This document shows positions 7,571 to 15,384 of a stretch of DNA of 41,034 nucleotides, piece by piece. The translations under genes and the position numbers were made by a program. The stretch's first letter is position 1. Every line of letters begins with the position of its first letter. The notes under the pieces were generated by a model that did not search any database, was not told the origin of the DNA, and saw nothing but the letters and a program-made list of their open reading frames with translations. The DNA lies in the NCBI GenBank assembly GCA_900546995.1, contig URFF01000006.1, positions 1 to 41,034 on the forward strand, in the 5' to 3' direction. The stretch comes from an uncultured Sutterella sp. Its GTDB lineage: Bacteria > Pseudomonadota > Gammaproteobacteria > Burkholderiales > Burkholderiaceae_F.

Positions 7571-8305
7571 ATGCTGAAAATCAAAGGATTACGCAAGGCG
7601 TTTGCTGATTTGGAGGTCCTCAAAGGCGTTGATCTCACCATTGAAAAGGGAGACGTCATTTCCATCATTGGCCCAAGCGGTTCAGGCAAAACAACACTGC
7701 TTCGGTGTCTGAATTTTCTGGAAAAAGCCGATGACGGTGAATTCACCTTTGATGAAAAAACGTATTCAATGGCCCATATCAATCACCGCGATGTGCTGGC
7801 GATTCGTCAGAAAACGGCGTTTGTTTTTCAAAATTACAACCTGTTTTTAAATAAAACAGCCCTTGAAAACATCACGGAAGGACTCATTGTCGGTCGCAAA
7901 ATGCCGAAAGCAAAAGCCTATGCAATCGGTCAAAAACTTCTCGAGAGAGTCGGGTTGCTTGATCGTGCAAACCACTATCCGAGTGAACTTTCCGGTGGTC
8001 AGCAACAACGCGTTGCCATTGCCCGAGCGCTAGCCGGTAACCCCGAAATTATCTATTTTGATGAGCCAACTTCCGCACTTGATCCGGAACTCACCCAAGA
8101 TATTTTGTCACTGATGCGTCAAATGGCCGATGACGGAATGACGATGCTCGTTGTCACTCACGAAATGAGTTTTGCGAAAAATGTCGCCAATAAAGTGATC
8201 TTCATGGACGGGGGTGTCATCGTTGAGCAAAACGAAGCCAAAACATTTTTCGCTCACCCCCAAGATGAGCGCACGCGTGCCTTTTTAAAGTTAAGTGACC
8301 AGTGA
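7571..8305 (+). CDS. Polar amino-acid ABC transporter ATPase
   Basis: 244-residue nucleotide-binding subunit. Walker A GPSGSGKT is at 34-41, the Q-loop in VFQNYNLF, signature LSGGQQQR at 140-147, Walker B IIYFDEPTSALDP near 160-172 and switch histidine in VVTHEMSF. Length and motifs are those of the GlnQ/TcyC group. It starts 21 bases after the permease and ends 19 bases before the binding protein, so the three are one transcript. Confidence 0.93.
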   Translation: MLKIKGLRKAFADLEVLKGVDLTIEKGDVISIIGPSGSGKTTLLRCLNFLEKADDGEFTFDEKTYSMAHINHRDVLAIRQKTAFVFQNYNLFLNKTALENITEGLIVGRKMPKAKAYAIGQKLLERVGLLDRANHYPSELSGGQQQRVAIARALAGNPEIIYFDEPTSALDPELTQDILSLMRQMADDGMTMLVVTHEMSFAKNVANKVIFMDGGVIVEQNEAKTFFAHPQDERTRAFLKLSDQ

Positions 8306-8324
8306 TTTTTAGTTGGAGAAAATA

Positions 8325-9152
8325 ATGACAAGTCTTTCGAAAAAATGTGCCATGATGGCCTTGGCAGCGATCTGCGGCGCCTCATTGTGTGCATGTTCCC
8401 CTTCAGAGGAGGAATCTAACCAGCAGACGGCAACCGCCAATCAAGATCTTCTTGATGCCATCCAAAGCCGAGGCAAAATCGTTATTGCCACCGAAGGGAC
8501 ATGGGCACCGTGGACCTTTCACGATGAATCTGGGAAATTGACCGGATATGACATTGAATTGGGGCGAGCCATCGCGAAAAAACTTGGTGTTCAGGTTGAG
8601 TTTGTCGAAGGCAAATGGGATGGGCTTTTGGCCGGTGTGAGTTCCGGTCGCTACGACATCATGATTAACGGCGTGGATATCACCTCAGAACGTGAAAAGG
8701 CCTATCACTTTACCGAACCGTACGCCTATAACCGGACGGTCGTCATCGTCACCGAAGGCAACACACAAATCCAATCGATGGCCGACTTAAAAGGCAAACA
8801 AACGGCCAACACGATTTCAAGCACCTACGCGACCATTGCCGAAAAATATGGCGCTAAAGTTTTAGGTGTCGATGACTTAAACCAAACATTTGAACTGTTG
8901 TTAGGCGGCCGAATTGACGCCACTCTCAACGCCGAAGTAACCTATTACGACTACAAAAAAGTCCACACCGACGCACCGATCAAGATTGCAGCCGTTGCCG
9001 ATGAAACCACTTCCGTTGGGATTCCTCTTCGAAAAGAAAACACAGATAAACTCCGCGCTGAACTCAATAAAATTCTTTCTGATATGCGTGCCTCCGGCGA
9101 ATTATCAGCTTTAGCTGTTCAATTCTTCGGAACCGATATCTCTAAGCGTTAA
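8325..9152 (+). CDS. Amino-acid (cystine-type) substrate-binding lipoprotein
   Basis: 275 residues from the ATG at 8325, which has GGAG seven bases upstream. An in-frame TTG at 8313 overlaps that ribosome site and is rejected. The signal ends in SLCAC, with lipid-carrying Cys24. The SBP_bac_3 domain begins GKIVIATEGTWAPWTFHD and continues with LTGYDIELGRAIAK and the signature region MINGVDITSEREKAYHFTEPY. The GTWAPWTFHDE...LTGYD pattern resembles cystine-binding TcyA/TcyK/FliY proteins. A Gram-negative importer with a lipid-anchored binding protein is somewhat unusual. It closes the operon and is followed by a terminator. Confidence 0.88.
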   Translation: MTSLSKKCAMMALAAICGASLCACSPSEEESNQQTATANQDLLDAIQSRGKIVIATEGTWAPWTFHDESGKLTGYDIELGRAIAKKLGVQVEFVEGKWDGLLAGVSSGRYDIMINGVDITSEREKAYHFTEPYAYNRTVVIVTEGNTQIQSMADLKGKQTANTISSTYATIAEKYGAKVLGVDDLNQTFELLLGGRIDATLNAEVTYYDYKKVHTDAPIKIAAVADETTSVGIPLRKENTDKLRAELNKILSDMRASGELSALAVQFFGTDISKR

Positions 9153-9172
9153 ATCAGTCGCTTTGAATCTTC

Positions 9173-9200
9173 AAGCCTTGCTTGTGAGCAAGGCTTTTTT
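9173..9200 (+). terminator. Terminator of the amino-acid importer operon
   Basis: A perfect 10-bp stem AAGCCTTGCT/AGCAAGGCTT with TGTG loop runs directly into Ts. A -10-like TATACT at 9232-9237 just downstream may start the aldehyde dehydrogenase transcript, but no matching -35 box is seen. Confidence 0.92.
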
Positions 9201-9312
9201 GTTTTTTTCTCCCATAGCCAATGTCCGGTTCTATACTAAAAATAATGAGGGTTGCGCTCAATGGTTTTGTGCCGTTGTTTCGCAAACCGATAACCATGAG
9301 GGAGAGTCCGTT

Positions 9313-10737
9313 ATGTCGTACTGTTTTGAAAAAATTTACATCGACGGTCAGTGGATTAACTCAGAAAGCGGAAAATTCATTGATATTGAAAATCCGGCGA
9401 CACTTAAACATTTTGCCAAAGTACCCGATGGTAACGCTGCCGACATTGATAAAGCGGTTCGTGCCGCGCAAAAAGCGTCTGCAAAATGGTCGACAACGCC
9501 ACTTTCAGAGCGCACTTCAATCATGCGCAAAATGCTCGCAGTTTTGGAAAGTTACCAAGATCTCATCATTGATCTGGAAGTGAAAGAGCTCGGTGCGCCC
9601 GTTGAGTTTACGACGAAAACACACTGCCTTTATCAATACACACGAATTCGCTCCTACATTGACTGTGCTGAAAAACTCGCCCTAGAAGAGTCGCTTGATC
9701 TCAGTCACGTTTATCGTGAACCAATCGGTGTTGTGGGTTGTATCACGCCGTGGAATTACCCTTTGGGCCAAGTGATTCAAAAAGTTATTCCGGCCATTTT
9801 GATGGGTAACACCGTTGTGTTAAAACCCAGTCAACACACGCCACTCACCTGCTACCTGCTTGTCGACGCGTTTGAGCGCACGGGGCTTCCCGCCGGCGTC
9901 CTTAACCTGGTCACCGGACGCGGTTCGCAAGTGGGTGACGCAATCGCCGGTCATCCCTTGGTTGACATGGTCTCCTTCACGGGCTCAACGAAAGTTGGCA
10001 TTCAACTCAGCCAACGAGCACTTGAATCAGTTAAGCGGATCAGTCTCGAATTGGGTGGCAAGTCTCCCTTCGTTTGGCTACCCAGCAAGGATTATTCCCC
10101 TGCCGTGCGCCAGCTCTTTGATTCGATTTTCTTAAATTCTGGGCAAACCTGCACGGCACTGTCGCGCCTTTTAGTTCCTGAAAAAGATCTCAAAGCCGTT
10201 GAAAAGCTATTGCTTGATAATGTAGGCGCCTACACAGTGGGTGACCCGACCAACGGTGCCAATAAGTTGGGACCGGTTTCTTCAAAAGCACAGTTTGAAA
10301 AAATCGCGAGCTACATTCGTTTGGGACTCGAAGAAGGGGCCACATTACTGACCGGAGAAATTCCGACTGACTACTCCAAGGGGTATTACGTTAAACCTGC
10401 GATTTTCACTAACGTTAAAAACACGATGCGCATTGCCCGAGAAGAAATTTTTGGTCCGGTGCTTTGCGTGATTCCCTATAAAGACGTTGAAGAAGCGATA
10501 TCAATCGCTAACGATACGCCCTATGGGTTAAACGCTGCCGTATTTGGTCCTAAAGACGAGGCTCTTGCCGTAGCTCATCGCATTCGCGCTGGTAACGTCT
10601 ACGTTAACGACGGTCCTCGTGATGTCACCGCACCTTTTGGCGGCTACAAACAAAGTGGCATCGGTCGTGAAGGCGGTTACGCCGGTCTTTTGGAATTTAC
10701 CCAACAGAAAGCAATCTTTGATCACTCGACCTTTTAG
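9313..10737 (+). CDS. NAD(P)-dependent aldehyde dehydrogenase
   Basis: 474 residues from the ATG at 9313, preceded by GGGAGAG. The frame is open further upstream to 9163, but that would run through the terminator, so the shorter start is chosen. Catalytic features are the oxyanion Asn in TPWNYP (Asn148), the cofactor segment LKPSQHTPL and FTGSTKVG, general base Glu246 in LELGGKS, nucleophile Cys280 in SGQTC, and EEIFGPVL. It oxidises an aldehyde to the acid; the substrate cannot be read from sequence. It converges with the panF-like gene, and the amidotransferase of the PuuD family lies 1.8 kb away, so a role in amine or gamma-glutamyl aldehyde breakdown is possible but speculative. Confidence 0.92.
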   Translation: MSYCFEKIYIDGQWINSESGKFIDIENPATLKHFAKVPDGNAADIDKAVRAAQKASAKWSTTPLSERTSIMRKMLAVLESYQDLIIDLEVKELGAPVEFTTKTHCLYQYTRIRSYIDCAEKLALEESLDLSHVYREPIGVVGCITPWNYPLGQVIQKVIPAILMGNTVVLKPSQHTPLTCYLLVDAFERTGLPAGVLNLVTGRGSQVGDAIAGHPLVDMVSFTGSTKVGIQLSQRALESVKRISLELGGKSPFVWLPSKDYSPAVRQLFDSIFLNSGQTCTALSRLLVPEKDLKAVEKLLLDNVGAYTVGDPTNGANKLGPVSSKAQFEKIASYIRLGLEEGATLLTGEIPTDYSKGYYVKPAIFTNVKNTMRIAREEIFGPVLCVIPYKDVEEAISIANDTPYGLNAAVFGPKDEALAVAHRIRAGNVYVNDGPRDVTAPFGGYKQSGIGREGGYAGLLEFTQQKAIFDHSTF

Positions 10738-10747
10738 AGTCTAACGC

Positions 10748-10783
10748 ATAACAGGCCATCCACACGGTGGCCTGTTATTTTTC
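10748..10783. terminator. Bidirectional terminator overlapping the symporter stop codon
   Basis: An 11-bp perfect stem ATAACAGGCCA (10748-10758) and TGGCCTGTTAT (10768-10778) is followed by Ts on the + strand. The TAA of the - strand symporter gene (10775-10777) lies inside the stem, so the hairpin probably serves the + strand aldehyde dehydrogenase mainly. Confidence 0.88.
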
Positions 10784-12241
10784 GGGGAAAAAATCGCCTA
10801 AACATTTTTCCGGTTGAGTCAGTAAAGAAACCTGTACAAAGGCGATTATCGAGGCGGCAAGTGACGGAACCACACTATGCCAGCCACCCAAATTCAATCC
10901 CAACAACCCAGCTGCCAAATAAAAGACTAATCCCACTCCAATTGAAGCCCAGGCGCCCGCCTTGGTTGCCCTAGCCCAGAACAATCCGCCCGCCAAGGGG
11001 CACAAAAACGTAATTTCCAAACCACCGAAAGCAAATAAGTTAATCCAAGCAATAAGATCCAACGGGTAAAGCGATAAAAGCAAAGCCGCAAGTCCCAAAA
11101 GGAAAGTGCACGCTTTCGCTCGACGAGCTAACCGATCTGATGAAAGAGACTGTGATTTATCAAATCGCAAGAACAAATCTTTCACAATCGCAGACGAAGC
11201 ACTGATTAACAATGAGCTGACCGTGGACATAGTCGCCGCCAAAGGACCGATAAGCGTAAGCCCCGCCAACCAAGGCGACATGTGCTGAGAAATATAAAAT
11301 GGGATCATCGCGTCCGTATTGCCGTTAAAAGTATCCGCGTCTGCCAAGACACCTCGGGCAAAAAATCCCATCATCGTCATCCCGATCATTAAAGCACCGC
11401 AAACAATCGTCCCAACCAACATAGCGATGTGTAGGTCATCGCTTCGCCGATACGCCATGCAACGAACGGCTGACTGTGGAAGAGCCACTGTCGCAAACCC
11501 CACCAAAATCCAGGATGAAAAAAGCAGTGTCCAGGGTAAATCTCCCGCAGACGTGATTTCAAATAAACCGAGATTTTGAGTTTGATCGATTAACGTTATT
11601 TTTTCTATGAGAGCCTCATAGCCTCCGGCTTCACCAATAAGACTAAATGCCAAAAGCCCCATACCAACTAACATCAAAATCGCACAGGCGGTATCCGTGA
11701 TCGCCACCGCCCGAAATCCTCCCAGTGTCGTATAAAAAAGCACTACAACACCAAAAAGAAAGAGTCCCTGTGAATAGCTCAAACCCGTTGCCTGAGAGAA
11801 AATTTGCGCGCCGCCAATAAATTGGCCTGTCATCATCGCCGTAAAAAAGCCGAGCATCAAAAGCGCCATTAGCGCAGCCAATGCATTACTTTTGAATCGA
11901 GCGGCGATCACATCCATAATCGTCACGGCGTTTATTCGCCTTCCAATCAATGCTAATTTGCTGCCCAAAACCCCTAATACCAAAAAGCCCGTGATGATTT
12001 GTGGCGCGGCAAAGGCGACCCATCCCAACCCGTACTGCCAGGCCAATCCCGGACCGGAGACAAAAGAGCTCACCGAACCGTACGTTGCCACCAGGCTCAT
12101 CGCCAAAACAAAGCCTTTTAACGTGCGACCCGCTAAAAAATAGTCACTGACAAAATGCGCAGAGGACCGAGCGCGCACCCACCATGAAAGAATGAAAAAC
12201 AGTAAGAAAAAAAGAAGGACAGGAGCGAAGATGCCGACCAT
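10775..12241 (-). CDS. panF: Sodium:solute symporter, PanF-like (pantothenate)
   Basis: 488-residue integral membrane protein with about 13 membrane segments in the SSS fold. It aligns by eye with E. coli PanF along much of its length: the FLAGR segment, SSFVSGPGLAWQYGLGWV, RRINAVTIMD, GQFIGGAQIF, TTLGGFRAVAITD, LPQSAVRCMAYR and PLAATMSTVSSLL. PanF takes up pantothenate with sodium. The ATG overlaps the TAA of the upstream YhdT-like gene by one base, and AAGGAGAG lies ten bases upstream. E. coli also has yhdT directly before panF, which supports the call. Because it is co-directional with a peptidase and an amidotransferase, another substrate remains possible. Confidence 0.78.
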   Translation of the reverse strand: MVGIFAPVLLFFLLFFILSWWVRARSSAHFVSDYFLAGRTLKGFVLAMSLVATYGSVSSFVSGPGLAWQYGLGWVAFAAPQIITGFLVLGVLGSKLALIGRRINAVTIMDVIAARFKSNALAALMALLMLGFFTAMMTGQFIGGAQIFSQATGLSYSQGLFLFGVVVLFYTTLGGFRAVAITDTACAILMLVGMGLLAFSLIGEAGGYEALIEKITLIDQTQNLGLFEITSAGDLPWTLLFSSWILVGFATVALPQSAVRCMAYRRSDDLHIAMLVGTIVCGALMIGMTMMGFFARGVLADADTFNGNTDAMIPFYISQHMSPWLAGLTLIGPLAATMSTVSSLLISASSAIVKDLFLRFDKSQSLSSDRLARRAKACTFLLGLAALLLSLYPLDLIAWINLFAFGGLEITFLCPLAGGLFWARATKAGAWASIGVGLVFYLAAGLLGLNLGGWHSVVPSLAASIIAFVQVSLLTQPEKCLGDFFPEK

Positions 12242-12522
12242 TACGAGTGACTCTCCTTATCGGTATCCTCTTTTGCACAATTTAAATCAATCGGACGAAA
12301 GAAATAGTGAACAAGAATATAAACGACAACAATAGAGAAGAAATACCCGATCACGCAGGAGAGCCAAAACCAAAGAGGAAGTCCCCACCATGCTAGAAGA
12401 CTGTCATACGTGAAATACACACCACCCCAAAAGAAGACGGTAATCAAAAGAGCCGCTAAAACGCTAAAGAACGCCTGGCGGTTTGCTTCTGAAAGGGCTT
12501 GAGAATACGTTAAATCGGACAA
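12241..12522 (-). CDS. yhdT: YhdT-like DUF997 membrane protein
   Basis: 93 residues with two membrane segments (AFFSVLAALLITVFFWGGVYF and WFWLSCVIGYFFSIVVVYILV). DUF997 proteins are found next to panF, and their function is unknown; assistance to the symporter is often assumed. The frame is open to 12621, but the longer version would start inside the upstream gene and cross a perfect hairpin. The TTG at 12520-12522 has GAGAG six bases upstream and gives the usual DUF997 size, so I choose it. The stop overlaps the panF start. Confidence 0.65.
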   Translation of the reverse strand: MSDLTYSQALSEANRQAFFSVLAALLITVFFWGGVYFTYDSLLAWWGLPLWFWLSCVIGYFFSIVVVYILVHYFFRPIDLNCAKEDTDKESHS

Positions 12523-12540
12523 GGAAATCTCTCGAAAAGC

Positions 12541-12572
12541 GTCTGTATCAGCCAAGAAAGACTGATACAGAC
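12541..12572 (-). terminator. Hairpin between the amidotransferase and yhdT
   Basis: Perfect 11-bp inverted repeat GTCTGTATCAG/CTGATACAGAC with a 10-base loop. On the - strand it lies six bases after the amidotransferase stop and is followed by GCTTTT, then the ribosome site of yhdT. The short U run suggests a leaky terminator or an mRNA-protecting stem rather than a full stop. Confidence 0.6.
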
Positions 12573-12577
12573 AATGA

Positions 12578-13288
12578 TTAGTAGGCTTTTGCCGCTTCAA
12601 CGAAACGCTTGAGCATTTCAAGATTTTCAGGACGCTCCTGATAAATGCGTTCCGGATGCCACTGAACGGCCATTAAAAAAGAACCTTCCGGCGCCCAAAC
12701 GGCCTCGGCAATCTGATCGGTACTTGAGCGAGCCATTAACCGCAGCGTCGACGCAACCGTTTCAACGGCTTGATGGTGATAGCTATTGACGGTGAAACGC
12801 GTCTTACCCACGATATCCATCAATGGTGTACCGTCAAAAACATCCACTTCATGCATGCTCGGTGCGGCTGGCGGACGATAGCGATGCTCGGTTTGAGTTT
12901 TCACTTGTGTCGGAATATCTTCAATTAACGTTCCACCCAAAGCGAAGTTAATCATTTGCATACCACGGCAAATACCGAAGATCGGCATTGCCCGCTTGTA
13001 AGCCGCATGAAAAAGCGGTAGTTCAACCTCGTCACGAATCTCAGCGCTCGTCAAGCACCTCGCCGGATCACGATAGGGATAATTTTTCGTGGCCATATCT
13101 TGACCACCCGTAAATAAAATGCCACGGCAATGAGCCAACATCTCTTCTCGAGCCTCGTCACTGGCATTTAGCGACAAAACCACCGGCATACCGCCCGCGG
13201 CCCAGATGAGTTCCAAGTAGTTTTGCCACATCCAGCCGCATTTTTTCTCGCCATCCCAAAGCGAGGTGACGCCAATCAATGGACGCAT
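12578..13288 (-). CDS. Class I glutamine amidotransferase, PuuD-type (peptidase C26)
   Basis: 236-residue cytoplasmic hydrolase. The triad is visible as Cys107 in FGICRGMQ, with His211 and Glu213 in VQWHPE. LFTGGQD and VNSYHHQAV are typical of gamma-glutamyl-gamma-aminobutyrate hydrolase PuuD. Members split gamma-glutamyl amides to release glutamate. The ATG at 13288 has AGAGGA about seven bases upstream; an upstream in-frame start at 13312 has none. No PuuA or PuuB homologue is present nearby, so the true substrate is uncertain. The M20 peptidase gene lies 110 bases upstream on the same strand. Confidence 0.85.
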   Translation of the reverse strand: MRPLIGVTSLWDGEKKCGWMWQNYLELIWAAGGMPVVLSLNASDEAREEMLAHCRGILFTGGQDMATKNYPYRDPARCLTSAEIRDEVELPLFHAAYKRAMPIFGICRGMQMINFALGGTLIEDIPTQVKTQTEHRYRPPAAPSMHEVDVFDGTPLMDIVGKTRFTVNSYHHQAVETVASTLRLMARSSTDQIAEAVWAPEGSFLMAVQWHPERIYQERPENLEMLKRFVEAAKAY

Positions 13289-13312
13289 AGGTATTCCTCT
13301 CGATAATATCAT

Positions 13313-13339
13313 CCCCGAAAAAGCAGGACTCTTTCGGGG
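13313..13339 (-). other. Hairpin between the M20 peptidase and amidotransferase genes
   Basis: 8-bp stem CCCCGAAA (13313-13320) and TTTCGGGG (13332-13339). On the - strand only ATGATATT follows, so it is a weak terminator or attenuator at best. On the + strand a T run follows, but no + strand gene ends here. Confidence 0.4.
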
Positions 13340-13398
13340 ACTTTTTAAGGCTTTAACTCATCGGTGCCAAACGCTTAATGCCTTTAGCAGCCCACAAG

Positions 13399-14673
13399 TC
13401 AGTCATTATGCCATATTTTGGGCAGAATCGGTTCTTCACCTTCAACGCCGACCAATGCCAAGGCTGATAACGTGATCAGTTGCGGACCCTTTTGCGTATC
13501 AACCATTTCAAAGAATTCTTTGAGGTTGTGGGCATTTTCAGCATAGCCGCCCGAGCACAAGCACGTCGACGGGATGTTGGCACTCATCGGAGCGTTCGCA
13601 TCGGTGGAGGAACGAACGTATTGTGTGATTTCAATACCCAAGGTCTTTTGTGCACTACGAGCCACTTGCAAAACCGGGCAATCATGCGGACGGGTGCCCG
13701 CCGGACGATCGCCAATGGCCGTCTTCGTCACCTTGAGTAAACGTTCCGGAGCTGCCACGGCCCAAGAAGCGTTTTCTTCGGCGACGGCTTCATCGAATTT
13801 TTCCAAAATTTCTTTTTCGATCGCAAGCAGGCACGTGTTATCGAAACTACGCATATCGATTTCGACTTCGCAGTGAGCGGCAATTGAATTCACCGTCGTA
13901 CCGCCCTTGATCGTTCCGACCGTCCAGGTGGTCTTCGGATCAGCGGCCGGACGCAAGTCAGCAAACTTCGTGATCGCACGAGCCATGGCGTGAATGGCGC
14001 TCGGGGTCTTACCGTATTCGGCAAAGCTATGACCACCCAAGCCATCAATACTCACGCGCCAGCGGTGAGAGCCTGTGGCGCCGTAAAGCACACGACCCAC
14101 GTCGGTCGAGTCAACCGCGATAAAGCCGTCAATCTTATTGTTTTTCACCAAGTGCTTGGAACCACGGATATCACCGTTACCTTCTTCACCGACCGTTCCG
14201 ACAAACCAAATGTCGCCTTCGGTCTTGATATCGGCTTCTTCCAAACCGCGCAAAACCTGCAAAATGGCACGAAGACCGCTGCAGTTATCACCAATACCCG
14301 GTGCGCTGTATCGAATGCCTTCCTTTTTAACGGTTACGTCAGTGCCTTCCGGGAACACGGAGTCCATGTGAGCGCCCAAAACAAGAATCGGACCGTTTTC
14401 ACGAACACCTTTACGCACACCGATCACGTTACCGATTTCATCCATACGAACATCGGTCAAACCGTAATCTTTCATGCGCTGCATCACAGAGCGAGCCCGA
14501 GCTTCTTCTTTGAACGTCGGGGCAGGAATTTCACACAACTCAACCTGCTCATCCATGGCACGCTGCACATCACGTTCGGCGATGTCCAAAGCCTGACGCA
14601 CTTTGGGCATTTGAGCCACTTTTTGTACTTGAGCCAATACCACTTCGCTTAAAGCGGGAAGTTCTTTTGCCAT
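13399..14673 (-). CDS. M20 family metallopeptidase (PepT/ArgE-like)
   Basis: 424-residue two-zinc peptidase or deacylase. Metal ligands can be placed: His102 and Asp104 in GAHMDSV, bridging Asp129 in GIGDNCSG, base and ligand Glu163/Glu164 in GTVGEEGNG, the aspartate in AVDST, and a late histidine in ENAHNLKEF. A dimerisation (lid) domain lies between, around GATGSHRWRVSIDGLGGHS. The ATG at 14673 has a perfect AAGGAG seven bases upstream. It is probably cytoplasmic, since no signal peptide is visible. It heads a - strand series with the amidotransferase, YhdT-like and PanF-like genes. Confidence 0.88.
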   Translation of the reverse strand: MAKELPALSEVVLAQVQKVAQMPKVRQALDIAERDVQRAMDEQVELCEIPAPTFKEEARARSVMQRMKDYGLTDVRMDEIGNVIGVRKGVRENGPILVLGAHMDSVFPEGTDVTVKKEGIRYSAPGIGDNCSGLRAILQVLRGLEEADIKTEGDIWFVGTVGEEGNGDIRGSKHLVKNNKIDGFIAVDSTDVGRVLYGATGSHRWRVSIDGLGGHSFAEYGKTPSAIHAMARAITKFADLRPAADPKTTWTVGTIKGGTTVNSIAAHCEVEIDMRSFDNTCLLAIEKEILEKFDEAVAEENASWAVAAPERLLKVTKTAIGDRPAGTRPHDCPVLQVARSAQKTLGIEITQYVRSSTDANAPMSANIPSTCLCSGGYAENAHNLKEFFEMVDTQKGPQLITLSALALVGVEGEEPILPKIWHND

Positions 14674-14804
14674 GCAAAGTCTCCTTTGTATTGATATTTT
14701 CAATGGGGAAAATACCCCGAAAAATATGAGGTTAACAATTTATTTTAGCCCGGGATAGTGTTAACCCGAAGCCTCTCTTTTGCGAAAAGTTATTACTTAT
14801 TGAA

Positions 14805-15299
14805 TTATTTCTTTGACAAAAGATAACGCACTTGTCGCGCAATGCGTTCGCAATCACGGATATGAGCCAAACCCAAGTAACGCAAAGCAGAATACCCAAC
14901 AGCAACCGCCGCAGCCTGCCCAACAATCGGCATCCAGCGTGAGGCTTGTTTGGCACTCATTTTGACTCCGACACTTTTAAGTAACCCAATGGCTAACTGA
15001 GACGTGACAATCTTGCCGGCTAGAGCCGTTCCGACCCAATTAATGGCTTCATAGGCGATCAGTTTTTGAGTGCTTGGCAATTGTTCAATTTGCTCTGGCG
15101 TAAGACAAAATTCCGCATTGATGTGATCGATCATTTTCACCATCACCGTCACGTCAACCAGCATATCAACGCCTGGCACCGGAATAAGGGTCGCCCCTGC
15201 TGACACAAGAGCCTGTCTAGCCACATGGCGCCTAGCACGTTCGGCTGCCGCTGCGATGGCCTCGTCTGCCGTTGGAATGCTTAAAGGATAGTCTGCCAT
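14805..15299 (-). CDS. DUF697-type membrane-associated protein
   Basis: 164 residues with no known enzymatic motif. The first third is helical and charged. It then shows the PVPGVDMLVDVTVMVKMID pattern and a later PIVGQAAAVAVGYSALRYLG stretch, as in DUF697 proteins (often fused to GTPases such as YcjF). Two hydrophobic glycine-rich helices may insert in the membrane. It is divergent from hemA with 85 bases between the starts. No strong ribosome site is visible before the ATG. Function unknown. Confidence 0.6.
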   Translation of the reverse strand: MADYPLSIPTADEAIAAAAERARRHVARQALVSAGATLIPVPGVDMLVDVTVMVKMIDHINAEFCLTPEQIEQLPSTQKLIAYEAINWVGTALAGKIVTSQLAIGLLKSVGVKMSAKQASRWMPIVGQAAAVAVGYSALRYLGLAHIRDCERIARQVRYLLSKK

Positions 15300-15384
15300 A
15301 AGTGTCGTAATGAAAATTTAATCGATTCGCTTTAAACTTGCGCTCTCTGTTGGATTTTAGGATAACTTTTCCCTTTTTTCTTTC

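Noticed and set aside
9163..9312. N-terminal extension of the aldehyde dehydrogenase
   Set aside because: It would run through the terminator of the preceding operon. The ATG at 9313 has a good ribosome site and gives the usual length.
13342..13395. Very short - strand ORF overlapping the M20 peptidase stop (MTDLWAAKGIK...)
   Set aside because: Only 17 codons, no own ribosome site, and such lengths occur often by chance. It could be a leftover tail of the peptidase but cannot be supported.
13990..14652. 220-codon + strand reading frame opposite the M20 peptidase gene
   Set aside because: It is the mirror of a well-supported gene, has no recognisable motif or ribosome site, and its composition reflects the codons of the other strand.
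14705..14718. GGGG/CCCC mini-hairpin upstream of the M20 peptidase gene
   Set aside because: A four-base stem is too short to support a function.
15300..15384. Promoter for hemA in the divergent gap
   Set aside because: TTGCGC and TAGGAT can be found but the spacing is wrong, so no promoter is claimed.
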